Assembly: GCF_964355755.1 (NCBI RefSeq)
Contig: NC_092675.1
Span: forward strand, 23,600,412 to 23,664,411
Origin: Antedon mediterranea
Taxonomy: Eukaryota > Echinodermata > Crinoidea > Comatulida > Antedonidae
Direction of reading: 5' to 3'
DNA: 64,000 nt
The translations under genes were made by a program, and so were the position numbers. Positions 61,393-64,000 of the stretch are shown piece by piece (position 1 is the stretch's first letter; every line of letters starts with the position of its first letter). A model generated the notes under the pieces. It searched no databases, was not told the DNA's origin, and was given only the letters and a program-made list of their open reading frames with translations.

Positions 61393-63575
61393 ATATTTCA
61401 ATTTTTTTAGTTTCATAAATAACATATTTAAAATATACATACAGCCATACTCTGATGCCTTTGCCTTTCTTTCACATCTACCCAATCAACTTTCCAAACT
61501 AAACTGTCCAAATCTGTCTCATACTTTCTTTTTCTGCATAGGAATACAATAAAATAAACATTCAGAATGTTATTTTATTTAAGTTACTTTTCAGAATGCA
61601 TGTGTAGTAACAAACACAAATTTAAAAAGTTACAGCTAGTGATAAACACAAAATAAATTCAACTTCTCAATCCTTCCATCTAAAACATCAATTAAAACAA
61701 TTAAATAGTACAGCAGTAATAGTATTTATTTTTATTTATTTTTTACTTGAACCATATTAAATGAGGGTGACCCATCCAGTTAAATTTCTGAACATACCTC
61801 AGAACAGATACAATTACAATACACAAAATACAACAAAAACAGAAAAGTAAAAGAAAAACAAAAGCCTATAAATAAAATAAATTACATGAGAATTAAAAAT
61901 CTGACAATAACAAAATAAGACAATTTGGAAATATAAAAAATAAATGATATGTTAAATTAAACAGAAATGGGTTAGGGTTAGTTACAGCCAGTGATCAACA
62001 CAAAATAAATTCTCCATCATCCATCTAAAACAGTAGCAACAGCAGTAAAAGTAGCAGTATATTACCAGTAGCAGCAGCAGTAGTATTATCAACAGCTGCT
62101 ACACCACCAATACCAGTAGAAGTACTACTAGTACTATATAATGTTATTGTTTCATAAATTATTTTTAGGATGTGGTAACAAGCTGAATTATATATTCTTT
62201 AATGAATTTTCAGATCAAAATAAATATAACTTTATAATGAGGTTATAATGTGAATAAGCTGTCTCATACTTTGTTTAGATCATTTTGGATCTTTGGAAAT
62301 TGAAATAACTGTTTTAAATTAGTTTTTAAATTAATATTTACCTGTATATACTGACAGAAATAATTATGATGATTATCGGCACTATACACACAACTGCCAT
62401 ATGATCTAAAACAAAATAAAATGCCAATTAGAATAACTAACAAAAAAAAAACATTATCAGTTTTATTTAACTACAATATAAACAAACACGGATGTGCAAT
62501 ACTCGGGGTACAGCAAAAGAAGCTGTAATGACATCATAAGACGGGATGTGACGTCACATACACCTTGCTACCAAATAGTTTATACGGCAATACGGTACCA
62601 TCTTCGAGACGTCATATGGCTGCATCCGGTTTGAAATTTTAAAATCCGGCTCTATAGCTTTGAGTTGGGTACCCCGAGTAAAAACAGTGATTGTGATTCT
62701 GTGTATGGAAGGAATAAAATAAAGTAGTTCTTAGATATTTTCACAACCAAGTTTACAAGTGTACTTACTTGGAACTTGACAAAGTTCACCATAATATCCA
62801 CATGTCGGGTAATCTATAGGTGGGCTGGTGCGATGAGGCCAATGAATACCAGGCAACCCAGAGAGTGAATTGTACATCTACAGTAGGTGATTAAAAGTAA
62901 AACATAATTTATTCTGTCAAGTAAAACAGATAAAAAAACATACCAAACTATGATATTGAACCAAGAAGAAAGCAATAATGTAATACAATCAACCAATTCT
63001 ATTTTTTATTGTAAATGTAATGTATCTCTCCATTTCGTGAGGCTTTTTGAAATTGAACGAATTGAATATAATAAGCTAAAAAAAACGTGAAAACAAATTA
63101 ATTCAGAAGTTTAACAAATATTTGAATGTTGAGAATTAAAAACACTTGTTAATTATTTCAAAAAATTATCTAGATTTTCAGGAATTTTACTCAGACCACC
63201 TATAACTAGTATATTTAAAAGAAAATTATATGTAAAAGTACTGTACCATCTAATTCTCCCTTAGACAAAGTTTTAGTAAAATAATTCAACTGTGCTAGTA
63301 TGATTTCTTTAGTCTCAGGTCTCAGGAAACAAGATGTTCTCAACTTCTATAGGCCACCTACACTGCGACCGATTTAATAAAATATTAATTGAATAAAAAA
63401 GAGCATTAAAAATATTTTCTTACCCATATTCTATTTGTAATATTATGTTTGATCTGTGCTACTGCTAGCATTCCATTTTCACCATTTGATGGCAACTGAT
63501 TCATATCTCTGACATCATAAGCAACATAGGAATCGCCACTATCAATATCAAACTGTATTGACACTGAACTAATAC
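49979..63575 (-). CDS. Receptor-type (membrane) guanylate cyclase, 3' part of gene
   Basis: Sixteen minus-strand exons, all in phase: 63424..63575, 62769..62877, 62342..62405, 61443..61533, 60930..61001, 59955..60032, 59530..59634, 58797..59037, 57887..58039, 57021..57201, 54178..54309, 53534..53657, 52578..52821, 50804..50902, 50425..50516, 49979..50077. The membrane-proximal ectodomain has [20 protein letters not shown], like echinoderm sperm receptors. The transmembrane helix is [18 protein letters not shown]. The kinase-homology domain has [37 protein letters not shown] (HGN for HRD), ITDYG and LFWRAPEHL. The linker coiled coil ([18 protein letters not shown]) leads to [15 protein letters not shown]. 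The cyclase domain has [13 protein letters not shown] and [16 protein letters not shown], with metal-binding Asp residues, and [18 protein letters not shown]; the Glu of VETIGD and Cys of RYCLFGD specify GTP. The tail ends [10 protein letters not shown]. Converts GTP to cGMP upon ligand binding. The ligand-binding domain lies past the right edge. The last intron has a GC donor. Confidence 0.92.
51014..51322 (-). mobile_element. tRNA-derived SINE, copy 2
   Basis: The reverse strand starts with a tRNA-like head (GAGTGAGTGGCTAAGCGG, TTAGGACAGTGG, AACCGTGGTACC, GGGTTCGAGCCTCACTC) and continues with TGGTGGTAGAACTAGTCC, GGACTATAAACCGTAGG and ACCCCGGTGTAC. It ends in an AT-rich tail at about 51014. 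It lies in a guanylate cyclase intron; same family as 19425..19651 and 60524..60878. Confidence 0.8.
54385..56870. repeat. 33-bp minisatellite with a 930-bp higher-order duplication
   Basis: The base unit is GAGAGTTCATGTATTGGATG plus AAAGAACATTGAT, 33 bp, mixed with longer variants containing TATAGAACATAACAATG. Because 33 is a multiple of three, frames stay open across the array, giving spurious repetitive open frames on both strands. The block from about 54843 to 55772 recurs at exactly +930 bp (55773 to about 56702), marked by the unique CATATAGGGCCTATTAAATG at 54879 and 55809. It lies in a guanylate cyclase intron between the exons at 54178..54309 and 57021..57201. Confidence 0.95.
58233..58389. 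mobile_element. MITE of the TTGGTTCCCACT family, copy 2
   Basis: Left end AAATTTGGTTCCCACTCG, right end CAAGTGGAACCATGCCTTTG. The interior has GTTGACCAATCACAAGCAAC and GGATGATCCATCATG, shared with the other copies. Guanylate cyclase intron. Confidence 0.7.
58591..58770. mobile_element. MITE of the TTGGTTCCCACT family, copy 3 (best preserved)
   Basis: TAAAGCGTGGTTCCCACTAG at the left and CTAGTGGGAACCAAGCTTTA at the right form a 20-bp inverted repeat with one mismatch. The interior is itself near-palindromic (AACGCAACGCAAGTG / CGCTTGCGTTGCGTT; TTGACCAATCACAAGC / GCTTGTCATTGG), so the whole copy could fold into a hairpin. It ends about 27 bp from the cyclase exon at 58797..59037. Confidence 0.85.
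60048..60205 (-). repeat. Second copy of the GCAGAGCTTTCGG interspersed repeat
   Basis: Shares AAAGGCAAAGTACTGAAAA-type words, TCTCAATGGAGATGC, AAGCTAAAC, AATAAAGTAAA and GCAGAGCTTTCGG with 13088..13290. It lies in a guanylate cyclase intron directly beside the exon at 59955..60032. Confidence 0.55.
60524..60878 (+). mobile_element. tRNA-derived SINE, copy 3 (most complete)
   Basis: Head: GTGAGTGAGTGGCCGAGCGG (A-box region), TTAAGACAGTGAAACCG, CATAACATCGGCAAGGGTTC, GAGGCTCACTC (B box). Body: TGGTGGTAGAACGAGTC, AAGGACTATAAACCGTAGG, CTTTAAAGAACCTAG, ACGAGTAGGGG and ACCCCGGTGTAC. The 3' part adds TGGGACTGGGCCG and CACCTGTTGGTCC and ends in an AATAAA-rich A tail. Length about 355 bp. The head resembles a Ser/Leu tRNA but cannot fold as a full tRNA. 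Confidence 0.85.
61342..61389. repeat. (TA)n microsatellite
   Basis: About 24 TA units in a guanylate cyclase intron, 55 bp downstream (in transcript sense) of the exon at 61443..61533. Confidence 0.9.
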
Positions 63576-64000
63576 CTGAAAAAAAAAAAAAACAACAGAT
63601 AAAACAAGAACGGACATCAAGATAAAGATTTAAGTCGTTGGTAACTATTGTTATGGATATGCTATCATGTGTTAATGTTCTGAATGTCATCTTTTATTTT
63701 GTATTTATTCATTTTTTTGGAGGGTGGCGGTGGGTACATGACCGAGCAGAGGCAGGGCATCAAATTGAGGTGCCGGATTGGCTTGTTTGCGGCAGACATG
63801 TTTAAATGTTTTATTCTATTCGACATCAAGCACTCTAGTATTCAACTACTGTAGGCCTACAAATATTACAATGGAAAATACATTACTCATTCAAGTCATC
63901 TGTATTGTATTATTACAGTATATTTAAACAAGACATTCTAGTTTTCCTGTACTAATTTGCATATACTATTTCCAGACTTATTCTGCTAAATCCTAATACT
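63576..64000. other. Guanylate cyclase intron running to the right edge
   Basis: Sequence upstream (in transcript sense) of the first visible cyclase exon; a 14-residue A run (T-rich tract on the coding strand) at 63580..63593 is the acceptor polypyrimidine tract. No further ectodomain exon was recognised. Confidence 0.5.

Overview
This is a eukaryotic, intron-rich, AT-rich nuclear window from an invertebrate deuterostome, most likely an echinoderm. The evidence is a receptor guanylate cyclase resembling echinoderm sperm chemoattractant receptors, a secreted module typical of marine invertebrate deuterostomes, frequent TAGGCCTA words, and many short inverted-repeat elements. The species cannot be fixed from sequence alone. 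Almost every gene is split into short exons with canonical GT-AG borders, so gene models were built by hand from splice-site phase and family similarity.

Layout, left to right. (1) About 0.5-2.2 kb, minus: the 5' part of a secreted protein, running off the left edge. (2) 2.2-7.9 kb: intergenic, with a GC-rich TA-flanked inverted-repeat element. (3) 7.97-11.45 kb, plus: ITGB1BP1 (ICAP1), six exons; one intron holds a tandem array that repeats its own 5' splice site. (4) 11.4-17.1 kb: intergenic with a 49-bp tandem repeat. (5) 17.1-26.17 kb, minus: complete CCM2, eleven exons. (6) 26.17-27.44 kb: divergent intergenic region, dense in TAGGCCTA. (7) 27.44-32.13 kb, plus: TMEM68, six exons, introns packed with MITE-like elements. 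(8) 34.87-40.11 kb, minus: a PAN/apple plus Link-domain secreted protein whose Link exon is split by a 5'-truncated LINE. (9) 43.38-48.46 kb, plus: XK-related (XKR) protein, three exons. (10) 49.98-63.58 kb, minus: membrane receptor guanylate cyclase from its extracellular end through the transmembrane segment, kinase-homology domain and cyclase domain to the stop; the ligand-binding part lies beyond the right edge. One intron carries a 2.4-kb 33-bp minisatellite with a 930-bp duplication.

The main biological point is that ITGB1BP1 and CCM2, whose vertebrate products both bind KRIT1 in the cerebral cavernous malformation (CCM) adhesion complex, are direct convergent neighbours here. CCM2 also shares a short divergent 5' region with TMEM68, a triacylglycerol-synthesising acyltransferase. 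The other genes (XKR scramblase family, receptor cyclase, Link/PAN protein, secreted module protein) show no obvious pathway link with these. No prokaryotic features, CRISPR arrays, rRNA or intact tRNA genes were seen.
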